Assembly (NCBI GenBank): GCA_036821645.1
Contig: DAISJD010000001.1
Coordinates: 33,734 to 97,733 of the forward strand
Reading direction: 5' to 3'
DNA length: 64,000 bases
DNA from: DAISJD01 sp036821645
Lineage (GTDB): Bacteria > Pseudomonadota > Alphaproteobacteria > ATCC43930 > CGMCC-115725
Shown: piece after piece, positions 42,752 to 52,215 of the stretch
Position numbering within the stretch: the stretch's first letter is position 1
How the letters are laid out: each line of letters begins with the position of its first letter
Position numbers and translations under genes: made by a program
The notes under the pieces: model-generated
The model's input: the letters and a program-made list of their open reading frames with translations, nothing else
Told to the model about the DNA's origin: nothing
The model's database searches: none

Positions 42752-44527
42752 GTGACCGACATCAATCCGGTTGATCGTCAAAAACGCGGCAATATCCGTT
42801 CTCTTCGTCATTTATTACCCTTCGTACGGCCCTATCGCGTCCAGGTTTTCGCCGCCGGATTTGCCTTGGTCATCGCAGCCGCCATGGTCTTGGTCATGGG
42901 ACAGGGCTTGCGCGGTTTCATCGATCACGGCTTTATCGACGGCAATCCTGACCATTTGGACGAGGCCGGGCTCGCCATGGCCGCCATTATCGGGATCATG
43001 GGATTTGCCAGTGCCGGGCGGTTTTATCTCGTCTCCTGGCTTGGCGAACGGGTTGGGGCGGATATTCGGCAAGCCGTTTTCGACCGGGTCCTAACCCTTT
43101 CCCCCGCTTATTTCGAAACGGCCCGCACCGGCGAAATCCTCTCCCGCCTGTCGACCGATACGACGGTCGTGCAAGGGGTCATCGGCTCGGCCGCCTCGCA
43201 ATGGACCCGCAATGTCTTGATGCTGGCGGGCTCATTGACCATGTTGGTCATCACCAGTCCGAAACTCGCCTTGTTCGTCGTCGCCATCGTGCCGATCGTG
43301 CTTGTGCCGTTGCTGGGGTTCGGACGGCGCGAGCGACGCCTCTCGCGCGAGGCCCAGGATCGGGTCGCCGATCTCGGCGCCTATGCCGAAGAAACCCTGA
43401 ATGCGATCCGCACCGTTCAGGCCTTTACCCATGAAGCCGTGGATCGGCGCAATTACCAAACCGAAATCGAACGGTCGGTGAAAACCGCCCTGCGCCGGGT
43501 CGGAACCCGCTCGGCCCTTCTGTTGGTCATTGTCTGGTTGGGGCTCGGTGCCATCGCGTTCGGGCTGTGGTTCGGCGGTAAGGCTGTGATTGCCGGCACC
43601 ATGACGGGGGGCGACCTCTCGGCCTTCGTCTATTATGCTATTCTTGTCGCCTCATCCGGCGGCACTATCACCGAATTATGGGGCGAGATGCAACGAGCAG
43701 CCGGGGCGGCCGAACGGCTGGTCGAACTTTTGAATGAAATCCCCAGCATTGCGGTTCCAAGCAGCCCCATCCCTCTTGCGAGACCCGTGCGCGGCCATAT
43801 CCAATTTGACGATGTCACGTTTCGCTATCCGGCCCGACCCGAACAATCGGCACTCGACCGTTTTTCGCTCACGATTGAACCTGGCGAAACCGTCGCCCTG
43901 GTCGGGCCGTCCGGGGCGGGTAAATCGACCGTTTTTCAGTTGCTGCTGCGATTTTATGATCCGGCAACGGGCCGCGTCATGATCGATGGGGTCGATCTCA
44001 CCAAGGCCCATCCCCATGATCTGCGCAGCGCCCTTGGTCTTGTACCGCAAGATCCCGTCATTTTCAGCGCCAATGCATGGGAAAATATCCGCTACGGCAA
44101 CCCCGATGCCAGTGATGCGGCGGTGCGGGCGGCCGCAGATGCTGCATCGGCGACCGAATTTCTGGATCGCCTGCCCCAAGGGTTCGATACGTTTCTCGGT
44201 GAAAAGGGTGTGCGCCTGTCCGGTGGCCAACGCCAACGCCTCGCCATCGCCCGTGCCATCTTGCGGGATCCACCGATCTTACTGCTGGACGAAGCGACCA
44301 GTGCCCTCGACGCCGAATCGGAACGGGCCGTTCAGACCGCCCTCGCCAAACTATCGATCGGACGCACCACCCTCGTTATCGCTCACCGCCTCGCCACAGT
44401 CAGGCGGGCCGATAAAATCATTGTGATCGATAATGGCCGGATCATTGCGACAGGACGTCATGAAAGCCTATTAGCCGAGGATGGGCTCTATCGTAGGCTG
44501 GCAGAACTACAATTTACAGATGCATGA
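42752..44527 (+). CDS. ABC exporter, MsbA/ABCB-like, permease fused to ATPase
   Basis: A 591-residue inner-membrane exporter. The permease part has six helices (VFAAGFALVIAAAMVLVMG onward). The ATPase part has Walker A GPSGAGKSTVFQLLL, VPQDPVIFSANAWENIRYG, signature LSGGQRQRLAIARAIL, Walker B PILLLDEATSALD and AHRLATV. It closely resembles MsbA-type transporters of alphaproteobacteria; the substrate could be lipid or drug. I prefer the GTG at 42752, preceded by AAGGAAAG; an ATG at 42695 in frame lacks a good ribosome site. It is monocistronic, after the tandem terminators. Confidence 0.88.
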   Translation: MTDINPVDRQKRGNIRSLRHLLPFVRPYRVQVFAAGFALVIAAAMVLVMGQGLRGFIDHGFIDGNPDHLDEAGLAMAAIIGIMGFASAGRFYLVSWLGERVGADIRQAVFDRVLTLSPAYFETARTGEILSRLSTDTTVVQGVIGSAASQWTRNVLMLAGSLTMLVITSPKLALFVVAIVPIVLVPLLGFGRRERRLSREAQDRVADLGAYAEETLNAIRTVQAFTHEAVDRRNYQTEIERSVKTALRRVGTRSALLLVIVWLGLGAIAFGLWFGGKAVIAGTMTGGDLSAFVYYAILVASSGGTITELWGEMQRAAGAAERLVELLNEIPSIAVPSSPIPLARPVRGHIQFDDVTFRYPARPEQSALDRFSLTIEPGETVALVGPSGAGKSTVFQLLLRFYDPATGRVMIDGVDLTKAHPHDLRSALGLVPQDPVIFSANAWENIRYGNPDASDAAVRAAADAASATEFLDRLPQGFDTFLGEKGVRLSGGQRQRLAIARAILRDPPILLLDEATSALDAESERAVQTALAKLSIGRTTLVIAHRLATVRRADKIIVIDNGRIIATGRHESLLAEDGLYRRLAELQFTDA

Positions 44528-44773
44528 AAGGAAAAAAATAGACGCAAATCTTGCACTCCTCTTTTTATAGAGTCATGAAAAAACTTTATAAAACAAAATA
44601 TTAAAGGCGTTGTTCAGTAAAATTTCCTCTCATACCTCGCCCCATAGATCTTGCACCGAGACCTTAGGGGCGATCAAGGGTGCCCCCGATAAAATGATAT
44701 TGCAGTGCAATATAAAAGCGGCGTAGCATCCTTGCCAGACAGAAGACGGCCGTTGCCGTCAGTCAGGTGAAAA

Positions 44774-45316
44774 ATGACATATTATCGACTTTTAGGGCCG
44801 GGTGATGTCCCGGCCATCCGCGCCCACCTTGCCGCCCTTTCTACCGATGATCGGTATGCCCGGTTTCATACCCATAAATCAGATGATCTCATCGATGATT
44901 ATATTGCCCATTTAGATTGGCAGACCCACCAGATCATCGGTTGTTTCCGCGACGGTCACCTCATTGGCATGAGCGAAGTTCATTTCGATCGCCCCTTTGC
45001 CCCGAAAAACGCCGAAATTGCCGTCAGCGTCGATTCGTCGGAACGGGGTCACGGCATCGGTCGTCAGTTGGTCGCCCGTGCAGGCCGCCAAGCCGCACGG
45101 CGGCATGTCCATCAAGCGACCTTGCATTTCCTATCACGTAACAATTTCATCCCGCGTATCGTTCGAAAACTGGGCGGGTCGGTCGATATCATGGAAGGCG
45201 AGGCAATCTTGCCGACACCGCAACTCCCGGCTTATCTCGACTGGATCGAACAAATAAACGAACTCGGCACCACGCTGTTGGCCGTCTTTACCCAGTCGGC
45301 CCGCAGGGCGGCATAG
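44774..45316 (+). CDS. GNAT-family N-acetyltransferase
   Basis: A 180-residue cytoplasmic protein with the GNAT core. It opens with MTYYRLLGPGDVPAIRAHLA. A beta-strand pair HLIGMSEVHFDRP and EIAVSVDSSERGHGIGRQLV follows, the latter being the acetyl-CoA pyrophosphate loop with Q/RxxGxG/A form. Then comes ATLHFLSRNNFIPRIVRKLG. The substrate is unknown. It stands alone, 250 bases after the ABC exporter. Confidence 0.78.
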   Translation: MTYYRLLGPGDVPAIRAHLAALSTDDRYARFHTHKSDDLIDDYIAHLDWQTHQIIGCFRDGHLIGMSEVHFDRPFAPKNAEIAVSVDSSERGHGIGRQLVARAGRQAARRHVHQATLHFLSRNNFIPRIVRKLGGSVDIMEGEAILPTPQLPAYLDWIEQINELGTTLLAVFTQSARRAA

Positions 45317-45449
45317 CGTAGAACGATCCGACCATCAACCGGACCGCCCCGTTCAGACTAAGATGACCGGGGTGGGTTTTCGCGTGCGGCTGCGCATTGG
45401 ACCGGCGCAATACATTAAATTTTGGTTGAAGAGGCGTGCAACCGTCGCT

Positions 45450-46691
45450 TCACTGCACGCCGTGGGTTTCGGCAATCTGGCCTGATACCATGCGGGGCGA
45501 TGTCGGCGGCAACGGTAACGTGATGGTGAAGTGCGTGTAAGAGCCCTCAACCGACCGACAGGTCAGTGTGCCGTCATGGTGGTGAATAATCTCGCTCGAC
45601 AGGGAAAGGCCGAGCCCCGTCCCCTCACCCGGCGGTTTTGTCGTAAAAAACGGGACGAAGATTTGTGCCAGAACGGACTCGGGGATCCCGATGCCATTAT
45701 CCCGAATTGAGATCTCGACATGGTCTGCGGCGCGATGGGTTGCAATTTCCACGGTCGGCTGATAGGCATCGGCCCCGTCGTGCCCAACCATTTCCCGGCG
45801 TCGTTTATCGACGGCATAGAGGGCATTGCCGACAAGGTTCAACACCACGCGGGCGATTTCCTCCGCGACCAAAGGCACCTTGCCCACGGCTGGATCGAAG
45901 GTCGTAATGCAACTGCATTTGAAGGCGGTGCTGCGCGCCCGTGCCCCGTGATAGGCAAGGGTGAAGGCCTCTTCCAGCAACAGATTGAGATCGGTTGGCC
46001 GACGCTCGCTCACGCCGCCGCGCGCGTGGAGCAGCATGGAACGGACGATGACATCGGCCCGTTTGCTATGGTCGACGATTTTACGCAGATTCTGCACCAA
46101 GATCTCGCTGACCTCCGACACGACATCCGCATCGCCGGCCGCAAGACTGGTCTTCAACTCATCCAAAAGATCGATGGATAAGGCCGCAAAATTACTGACG
46201 AAGTTCAGCGGGTTTTTGATCTCGTGGGCAATGCCCGCCGTCAATTCGCCGAGCGATGCCATATGTTCACGCGCGACCAATTGTTCGCGCAATGCCGCAA
46301 CCTTGCGCGTGGCCGTTTCAGCCTCAACCGTACTGGTCACATCGATCACGAGACCAAGCGCCGAACCGTCGCTGGCCGAACCGACCGCATGAAACGCGAA
46401 CCAACGGGTATCACCCGCCTTGGTGAAATAACGCCCTTGATAAAACCACGACCCGGAAGATTGCGATACCAACAGACGCCGCACATCGCGCCAACCGACG
46501 AGATCGTCGCGATGAATCGAGAGACCGCCCGGACCCGGACCCGACGGCACATCACCCAAGAGACCAGCGGCAGGACCCAAGAACAAAACATCCTCAGGCC
46601 CACTGGGTGGGACGCGAAAAGCGAGAATGACACAGGGCAGGCCCTGGACAATTTCTCTTAACTCATCATATTCCTGCGCCGAAAACCCCAA
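45450..46691 (-). CDS. Soluble PAS-containing sensor histidine kinase
   Basis: A 413-residue kinase without membrane helices. A PAS-like input domain lies at about residues 10-125 (SWFYQGRYFTKAGDTRWFAF, GLVIDVTSTVEAE). A coiled linker and HisKA domain with H-box ASLGELTAGIAHEIKNPLNF follow. The HATPase has VVLNLVGNALYAVDK, IRDNGIGIPE, FVPFFTTKPPGEGTGLGLSLS. It belongs to the HPK4-like group with AHEIKNPL. No response regulator is adjacent, so it is an orphan kinase. Confidence 0.87.
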   Translation of the reverse strand: MGFSAQEYDELREIVQGLPCVILAFRVPPSGPEDVLFLGPAAGLLGDVPSGPGPGGLSIHRDDLVGWRDVRRLLVSQSSGSWFYQGRYFTKAGDTRWFAFHAVGSASDGSALGLVIDVTSTVEAETATRKVAALREQLVAREHMASLGELTAGIAHEIKNPLNFVSNFAALSIDLLDELKTSLAAGDADVVSEVSEILVQNLRKIVDHSKRADVIVRSMLLHARGGVSERRPTDLNLLLEEAFTLAYHGARARSTAFKCSCITTFDPAVGKVPLVAEEIARVVLNLVGNALYAVDKRRREMVGHDGADAYQPTVEIATHRAADHVEISIRDNGIGIPESVLAQIFVPFFTTKPPGEGTGLGLSLSSEIIHHHDGTLTCRSVEGSYTHFTITLPLPPTSPRMVSGQIAETHGVQ

Positions 46692-46878
46692 GCGGCCCCC
46701 CGGGCATCCATCAATCGATTATTCGGTACGCGCCGCAACGCGCAAAAGCCCAATCAGGCGATGACCCACTATAGAGCAGTTTTATTCCAGAACGCAACAA
46801 CCTCACAGGGTAAACACGGTTTTTTCAACAAGAAATAGTGTCTCGATACAAAATGAAAAGCTCTGCGATTGAGGTGTC

Positions 46879-47964
46879 TCAACAGGCATATTCCGCGCGG
46901 ATCTGTTGGCGCAAACTATCGATCATCACCATCTGGCCATTGCGTTCGACATACCAAAACCCCCATCCATTGCAAGATGCCGCACCGAGAAGCGATGCCG
47001 CCACCTGGTGGATCGATCCTTTGACGTCGGCCGCGATCAAGGATCCGTCAGGTCGCACCTGGGCTCGGCGTTGGCGCGATTGATCGTATAAGACCTCGCC
47101 GATGCCGATCAAGCCTCGTTCGACCAAGGTACCGAAGGGAACGCGGGGTTCTGCACGTTTTGAGGAGATATTGAGCAATTCCGGCTGCGCCACGGGTGTC
47201 ACCGCCGCAATGCGTTCGCGGGCCATCTTGGCGTAAAGTTCGTCTTGTTCGATCCCAATGAACCGCCGTCCGAGACGCCGGGCAACGGCACCCGTCGTTC
47301 CGGTGCCGAAAAACGGGTCGAGCACCGTATCGCCGGGTTTGGTGGACGCCATGATGATACGGTGCATCAGCGCTTCGGGTTTTTGCGTCGGATGCGCCTT
47401 GCGTCCGTCGATCTTCAACCGTTCCGGCCCGCCGCAGAGGGGAAAGAACCAATCGCTGCGCATTTGGAGATCTTCGTTCAGCGCTTTCATTGATTCATAG
47501 TTAAACGTATATTTTGCATCCTTATGACGCGAGGCCCAAATCAAGGTTTCATGGGCATTCGTAAAACGACGTCCGCGAAAATTCGGCATCGGATTGGTCT
47601 TACGCCAAATAATATCATTCAAGATCCAGAAACCAAGATCCTGCAACAAGGCACCAACCCGAAAAATATTGTGATACGACCCAATGACCCAAAAAGAACC
47701 GTCCGGCTTCAAGACACGATGCACGCCGGAAACCCAGTCCCTGGTAAATTTGTCATACTCGGCAAAATCAGAAAACTTGTCCCAATCCTCATCAACCCCT
47801 TCGACACGGGAATTGTTTGGGCGACGCAAATCATTGCCCAGTTGAAGATTGTACGGGGGGTCAGCAAACACCAGATCAACACTTGCTTCGGGCATGGCCG
47901 ATAGCAGGTCAATACAGTTGCCAACCAGTACAGAATCAATGTCGAGTGCGTGAATTTTTGCCAT
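46879..47964 (-). CDS. ccrM: Cell-cycle DNA adenine methyltransferase CcrM (GANTC)
   Basis: This is a 361-residue beta-class N6-adenine methyltransferase. It has catalytic FADPPYNLQL near residue 35, IGSYHNIFRVG, WRKTNPMPNFRGRRF, HPTQKPEAL, the SAM motif LDPFFGTGTTGAVARRLGR, and a C-terminal RAMA-like extension (VPFGTLVERGLIGIGEVLYD). This architecture is that of CcrM, which methylates GANTC late in replication and is essential in many alphaproteobacteria. It lies beside rnhB, a common order. Four GANTC sites occur in the upstream spacer, two within 26 bases of its start codon. Confidence 0.95.
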   Translation of the reverse strand: MAKIHALDIDSVLVGNCIDLLSAMPEASVDLVFADPPYNLQLGNDLRRPNNSRVEGVDEDWDKFSDFAEYDKFTRDWVSGVHRVLKPDGSFWVIGSYHNIFRVGALLQDLGFWILNDIIWRKTNPMPNFRGRRFTNAHETLIWASRHKDAKYTFNYESMKALNEDLQMRSDWFFPLCGGPERLKIDGRKAHPTQKPEALMHRIIMASTKPGDTVLDPFFGTGTTGAVARRLGRRFIGIEQDELYAKMARERIAAVTPVAQPELLNISSKRAEPRVPFGTLVERGLIGIGEVLYDQSRQRRAQVRPDGSLIAADVKGSIHQVAASLLGAASCNGWGFWYVERNGQMVMIDSLRQQIRAEYAC

Positions 47965-48167
47965 GAATCATTCATGATCATCTGCGACTCGAACGTCAAT
48001 AGCTGATTTTAAAAAAAGCCAAATTTTTCAGAAATTTCCGCAAAATTACAATTTTAAGTAAATTAAAATCTTATATTTTCTTTTTATAGTTTAATTTTTT
48101 TCGAGTCCCAACCATTTTTTCCGATGAAACGGTCAAACTACCGCTTAAAAATCACTTATATGAGGAG
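47965..48167 (-). promoter_or_regulatory. AT-rich ccrM upstream region with four GANTC sites
   Basis: The 203-base spacer between rnhB and ccrM is AT-rich and holds GAATC at 47965-47969, GACTC at 47986-47990, GAGTC at 48103-48107 and GAGTC at 48165-48169 (the last at the rnhB 3-prime end). About 0.8 site would be expected by chance. In Caulobacter ccrM is itself controlled by GANTC methylation and CtrA, so the cluster is probably regulatory. Confidence 0.6.
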
Positions 48168-48788
48168 TCAAGCTTTTAAAATTTCCCGTATTGGGGCAAA
48201 GGTCCGGCGGTGATGGGGGGTAATGCCCCGTTCGACAAGGGCGGCGCGGTGCTGGGCGGTGCCATAACCCGCGTTTTTTGCCCAACCATAACCTGGATAA
48301 CGCCGATCAAGCTCAGTCATGAGACGATCGCGGGCGACCTTAGCAATGACGGATGCCGCCGCAATCGAGTGGGATTTGCCGTCACCACCGACCAAAGTTG
48401 CGGTTGGGCATGGCAAATTTGGATCCCGATTGCCATCGACCAAGGCGAAGGCAGCCACGCACGGCAAGGCCCGATAGGCACGACGCATGGCCAGCAGGCT
48501 TGCCTGAAGAATATTGAGACGATCAATTTCTGCAACACTGGCAGCACCAAGACCATAAAGCACATGGGCCCGCAGGATCGACGCGAATTGCCGTCTCTTG
48601 TCGTCGCTTAGTTGCTTTGAATCCGTCAGCCCCTCAAGCCCCGGCGGTACGGCGTAGTGAGGGAAAATCACGGCGCAGGCAATCACCGGTCCAGCCAAGG
48701 GCCCCCGTCCGACTTCATCGATGCCGGCAACCAATCCGTCGATCCCTTGTTCACGACTGAAATCAGGACCAGTTTTTTTCATCGCCAC
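48168..48788 (-). CDS. rnhB: Ribonuclease HII
   Basis: A 206-residue cytoplasmic nuclease that nicks RNA at ribonucleotides in DNA. Motifs include GIDEVGRGPLAGPV (first catalytic Asp and Glu), LTDSKQLSDDKR, ALVDGNRDPNLP, KSHSIAAASVIAKVARDRLM and YGWAKNAGYGT. Length and order fit RnhB. It lies upstream of ccrM on the same strand, separated by the GANTC-bearing spacer. Confidence 0.95.
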   Translation of the reverse strand: MAMKKTGPDFSREQGIDGLVAGIDEVGRGPLAGPVIACAVIFPHYAVPPGLEGLTDSKQLSDDKRRQFASILRAHVLYGLGAASVAEIDRLNILQASLLAMRRAYRALPCVAAFALVDGNRDPNLPCPTATLVGGDGKSHSIAAASVIAKVARDRLMTELDRRYPGYGWAKNAGYGTAQHRAALVERGITPHHRRTFAPIREILKA

Positions 48789-48959
48789 ATTCCTTTCTCA
48801 CCAGAAGGCGAAAGCTTGTCAGATTAACAATCGATTTTATGTATTTTTCGACGATCTCGGCCACGACACGCTTGCCGAAGACCGTATTTTATGCCTAGGC
48901 TTTATGCGCTCTGGCTCTGTGCCAGTTGTGCCGCCCCTGAAGGAGGGGCCTATCCCTTA

Positions 48960-49307
48960 ATGCCTGACCGATTATTTGTCTATAAAACACCCGCCCAACG
49001 CCTTTTAGAAGCTGCCTCTATTTTCGGCGGCAGCCTCCTGATCGCTGATTATGCCCAAGGGCATCTCCCCTATCTCTCGACAAGTCTCCTCGTCCTTGGG
49101 TTGCTCATCATTCTGGCGCTGGTCGTGCCGATGATCGGCTCGACTGTCGCCCGTCAATTTGGCGCCCCGCTGATGACCGATCAACAGCGCACGCGGCGCT
49201 ATCTCGACGAGATCAGACCGATCTTCCAATCTTATGCCCAGCCGAGACACCGCCCTGACGCACCGCGCACCACCGCACCCCGCCAGAGATCCGGCCGACG
49301 CGGGTGA
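48960..49307 (+). CDS. Small membrane protein of unknown function
   Basis: A 115-residue product with hydrophobic segments at about residues 15-32 (weak) and 40-62 (SLLVLGLLIILALVVPMIG). A basic, Pro/Arg-rich C-terminal tail (RHRPDAPRTTAPRQRSG) is probably cytoplasmic. I do not recognise the family. The ATG at 48960 is preceded at a distance by GGAGG; the frame is open further upstream to 48891. It is divergent from rnhB. Confidence 0.5.
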   Translation: MPDRLFVYKTPAQRLLEAASIFGGSLLIADYAQGHLPYLSTSLLVLGLLIILALVVPMIGSTVARQFGAPLMTDQQRTRRYLDEIRPIFQSYAQPRHRPDAPRTTAPRQRSGRRG

Positions 49308-49444
49308 GCAGCAGAGCAAACGGCATTACGGCGTGCAGTTCGTCCGGTGCCAACGGGAATATCGGCTGCTAAGGATATGGACTGCGCACCACTCTGCCAC
49401 CACAGGGTTCGTGCGACATGCCGAACGACGCAAAAGATCACCGA

Positions 49445-49876
49445 TCAATACCGGTGGCGTCCTTCCATCTCGTCCACCAACGCGGCGGAAACGATCTCAA
49501 CCCCGACCGGCATCAAGGCCAAACGAACCAGCTTTAGATGTTGCCAGGCAAAGGGAAGGCCGATAATCGTGACGCCAAGGCTAACGGCAAGCGCCAGATG
49601 AAAAAAGGCCAAGGATAGGCCCAAAGGAAACAGCCAAAGCGCATTCAACAAGAACCCGATGAGCCCGGTACCGAGATCATCGCGCCGGTAAAGCCGATCG
49701 CGGGCGACGATCACTTGTCCGAACGGCCATAAGGTGAAAAAACCGATCCGGGCTGCAGCCGCCGCCCAGGGTAATCCAACGATCGTCACGGCCAGGAATA
49801 GGGCGAAGAAAAGCCAGGCCATCCCGGCCATAAACCCACCGAAAATCAACCATAAAAGGTTAAGGATCACGATCAT
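49445..49876 (-). CDS. yccF: YccF-family inner-membrane protein
   Basis: A 143-residue protein with the duplicated YccF pattern. Each half has a hydrophobic pair ending in the same turn: VTIVGLPWAAAAARIGFFTL and VTIIGLPFAWQHLKLVRLAL. The linker LWPFGQVIV is also typical. Four membrane segments are expected. YccF proteins have no settled function. I start at ATG 49876 (MIVILNLLWLIFGG), where the family begins; a longer frame from 49957 overlaps the LysR gene end. Confidence 0.82.
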   Translation of the reverse strand: MIVILNLLWLIFGGFMAGMAWLFFALFLAVTIVGLPWAAAAARIGFFTLWPFGQVIVARDRLYRRDDLGTGLIGFLLNALWLFPLGLSLAFFHLALAVSLGVTIIGLPFAWQHLKLVRLALMPVGVEIVSAALVDEMEGRHRY

Positions 49877-49920
49877 CGACAGCCCCACTTGCCCATAAGA
49901 CCAACTCCTAGAGGCCCCTG

Positions 49921-50850
49921 TCACCGCCCGTGCCCAAGCCCGAGATCCCGATCCCAATAGGGATTTTTGCCGAACCGTTCCGCCAAAAAATCGCAGAATA
50001 GCCGCACCCGTCCGGGTACGTGATGGGTACGAGGATAGGCGGCATAAAGCCCGGCCTCAGGGACAACATAGTCTCGCAGAATATGGACCAGTCGGCCATC
50101 GCGGATCGCGTCGCCGATGATGAAACTCGGCAATTGCACGATCCCGAGACCCGCCGTCGCCGCCGCACTCAACATATCCCCACTACCGCTTTGCAGGCGG
50201 CCGCGGACAGGAACGATAAGGGGGCGCCCCTCGATGATGAAATGCCATTGATTGCCCCGTCCCTGTGACGGCGTATAAAGCAGACAATCATGCCCCGACA
50301 ACGCTTCCGGCCGATCGGGTATGCCACGATCCCGCAGATAGTCGGGACTGGCCGCCACGATTAAATGAATCGGGGCCAGCGTCTCGGCAATCAAACTTGA
50401 ATCCGGCAAACGACCAATCCGCACCGCCAAGTCATACCCATCATGGACAAGATCGACCATGCGATCCGTCATATCGAGATGCACGTCGAGATTGACGTGG
50501 GTCTTCATGAAATCCAGAATTGCCAGCCGCAGATGCATCAGCCCGAAGGTCAAGGGGGCTGCAATCCGTAATGTGCCGCGCACTTCATGCCCATGGCGGC
50601 TTGCCGCATCTTCGGCTTCGTCGACCGCCTGCAAAACCCGCATGGCATGCCGCAAAAACGCCTGACCGGCATCGGTCAAGCTAAGGCTGCGGGTGGTCCG
50701 GTTCAACAGCCGCACACCGAGACGTTCTTCAAGATCGGCGACCCGCTGACTGATGATCGATTTCGACAGGCCCAGTTTTTGGGCCGCCTGGGTGAAACTC
50801 TCCGACTGGGCTGTTCGGACAAACACCTGCATTTCTTCAAATCGCCCCAT
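49921..50850 (-). CDS. LysR-family transcriptional regulator
   Basis: A 309-residue regulator with an N-terminal winged helix (MQVFVRTAQSESFTQAAQKL, SKSIISQRVADLEERLGV, LLNRTTRSLSLTDAG). A LysR effector-binding domain of the CrgA/PA0477-like type follows (HLRLAILDFMKTHVNLDVHL, DGYDLAVRIGRL, YAAYPRTHHVPGRVRLFCDF). It is divergent from the sulfonate-type ABC importer genes with a 334-base AT-rich spacer, so it may control them, itself, or both. The effector is unknown. Confidence 0.9.
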   Translation of the reverse strand: MGRFEEMQVFVRTAQSESFTQAAQKLGLSKSIISQRVADLEERLGVRLLNRTTRSLSLTDAGQAFLRHAMRVLQAVDEAEDAASRHGHEVRGTLRIAAPLTFGLMHLRLAILDFMKTHVNLDVHLDMTDRMVDLVHDGYDLAVRIGRLPDSSLIAETLAPIHLIVAASPDYLRDRGIPDRPEALSGHDCLLYTPSQGRGNQWHFIIEGRPLIVPVRGRLQSGSGDMLSAAATAGLGIVQLPSFIIGDAIRDGRLVHILRDYVVPEAGLYAAYPRTHHVPGRVRLFCDFLAERFGKNPYWDRDLGLGHGR

Positions 50851-51184
50851 TGCACCCTCGTCCCAACGCTATCGCCATAAAAACCTATATGAGAACTGCG
50901 GCGAGGATGGCCACACCCCGCCCCATGGATGCCGTCCTCAAGCAACAGCACCCACGCGCGTGCCTATCACCAATACCAATTTCAACGCAAACTGGACGCA
51001 TTACAATTATAATGAGTAATATAATTTTAAAACAATCCTTCACGATGCGATCCAGTACGATTTAACATTATTTTTTTGTATTAATACTAAAAAAACAATA
51101 TTATTTTGTTATTAAGTCTTGACAGGGGCTTCGCTGCATATTCTCATCAACGAACAGTATCCTCATGACCGTTCAGGAGTTTCC
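50851..51184. other. Divergent promoter region, LysR gene and ABC importer
   Basis: A 334-base spacer, strongly AT-rich from 51000 to 51120, with no supported ORF. It must carry both divergent promoters and is the natural place for a LysR operator (T-N11-A type), but I cannot single one out. Confidence 0.35.
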
Positions 51185-52168
51185 ATGGCACGCAATTGGT
51201 TTTCTTCTCTGGCCCCCCTCAGCGCCCTGTTTGCCATTATCGCCGGGGGCAGTTTTCTGCCCGCCCATGCGGCCGATGAACCCCTGACGGTTCGTGTGGA
51301 TTTTGCCACGTATAACCCGGTCAGCTTGATCTTAAAAGATCAGCATATTCTGGAAAACAAACTGGGTCCCACCGTAAAGGTCGAATGGATTCAATCGATT
51401 GGTAGCAATAAAGCCCTCGAATATCTCAACGCGCGCAGCCTTGATTTCGGCTCGACTGCGGGCGGTGCCGCCTTACTCGGGCGGGTCAACGGCAATCCGA
51501 TCAAAACAATCTATGTCGCCTCGAAACCGGAATGGGCGGCCATCGTCGTCCCCAATCAGTCGCCGATCACAACCGTGCAACAACTCAGCGGCAAACGCAT
51601 CGCCGTGACGCGCGGCACCGACCCGCATATTTTTCTGCTGCGCGCTCTGAAATCCGCCGGTCTTAGCGAAAAGGACATTCGCCTCATCCCCTTGCAGCAT
51701 GGCGACGGCCGCCTCGCGTTGGATCGCGGCGATGTCGATGCTTGGTCCGGGCTCGACCCGTTCATTGCACAAGCTGAATTAGAAAGTCATGATCGTCTTC
51801 TCTATCGAAATCCAGAATTCAACAGCTATGATGTGGTCAATGTCCGCGAAGCCTTTTCTGTAGAACATCCTGAAATCGTAGAAAAGCTCATTGCCGCCTA
51901 CGAAGAGGCGCGCCATTACGCGCTCGACCATCCCGAAACTCTGCAAAAAACTCTAGCTGCTGCGGCAAAATTGCCGGCGGATGTCGTCGCTCGCCAATTG
52001 GAACGTACGGATCTGAAACACCCCTCTCTTGATCAAGCCGTCTATGACAGCATCAGAGCAGCGGGTGCCGCCTTGCAGACAAGCGCCCTCATTCCGCCTG
52101 AGGTCAAAATCGACGAAACCGTCGCCGGTTTGATCGATCCCCGTTTCACCCAAAAACTCGTCCCTTGA
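51185..52168 (+). CDS. ABC importer periplasmic substrate-binding protein, sulfonate/taurine/nitrate type
   Basis: A 327-residue exported protein (signal ALFAIIAGGSFLPAHA) of the SsuA/TauA/NMT1 fold. It has VRVDFATYNPVSLIL, EWIQSIGSNKALEYLNARSLDFG, ASKPEWAAIVVP, LSGKRIAVTRGTDPHIFLLRAL and GDVDAWSGLDPFIAQAEL. It captures a small organosulfur or related anion for the permease. The start MARNWFSS follows CAGGAG; the longer frame from 51119 is less likely. First gene of a three-gene importer unit. Confidence 0.85.
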   Translation: MARNWFSSLAPLSALFAIIAGGSFLPAHAADEPLTVRVDFATYNPVSLILKDQHILENKLGPTVKVEWIQSIGSNKALEYLNARSLDFGSTAGGAALLGRVNGNPIKTIYVASKPEWAAIVVPNQSPITTVQQLSGKRIAVTRGTDPHIFLLRALKSAGLSEKDIRLIPLQHGDGRLALDRGDVDAWSGLDPFIAQAELESHDRLLYRNPEFNSYDVVNVREAFSVEHPEIVEKLIAAYEEARHYALDHPETLQKTLAAAAKLPADVVARQLERTDLKHPSLDQAVYDSIRAAGAALQTSALIPPEVKIDETVAGLIDPRFTQKLVP

Positions 52169-52215
52169 TTCAGCGCCCAGATATCCAAACGCCCCGATCC
52201 GATGAGGTTCGTTTT

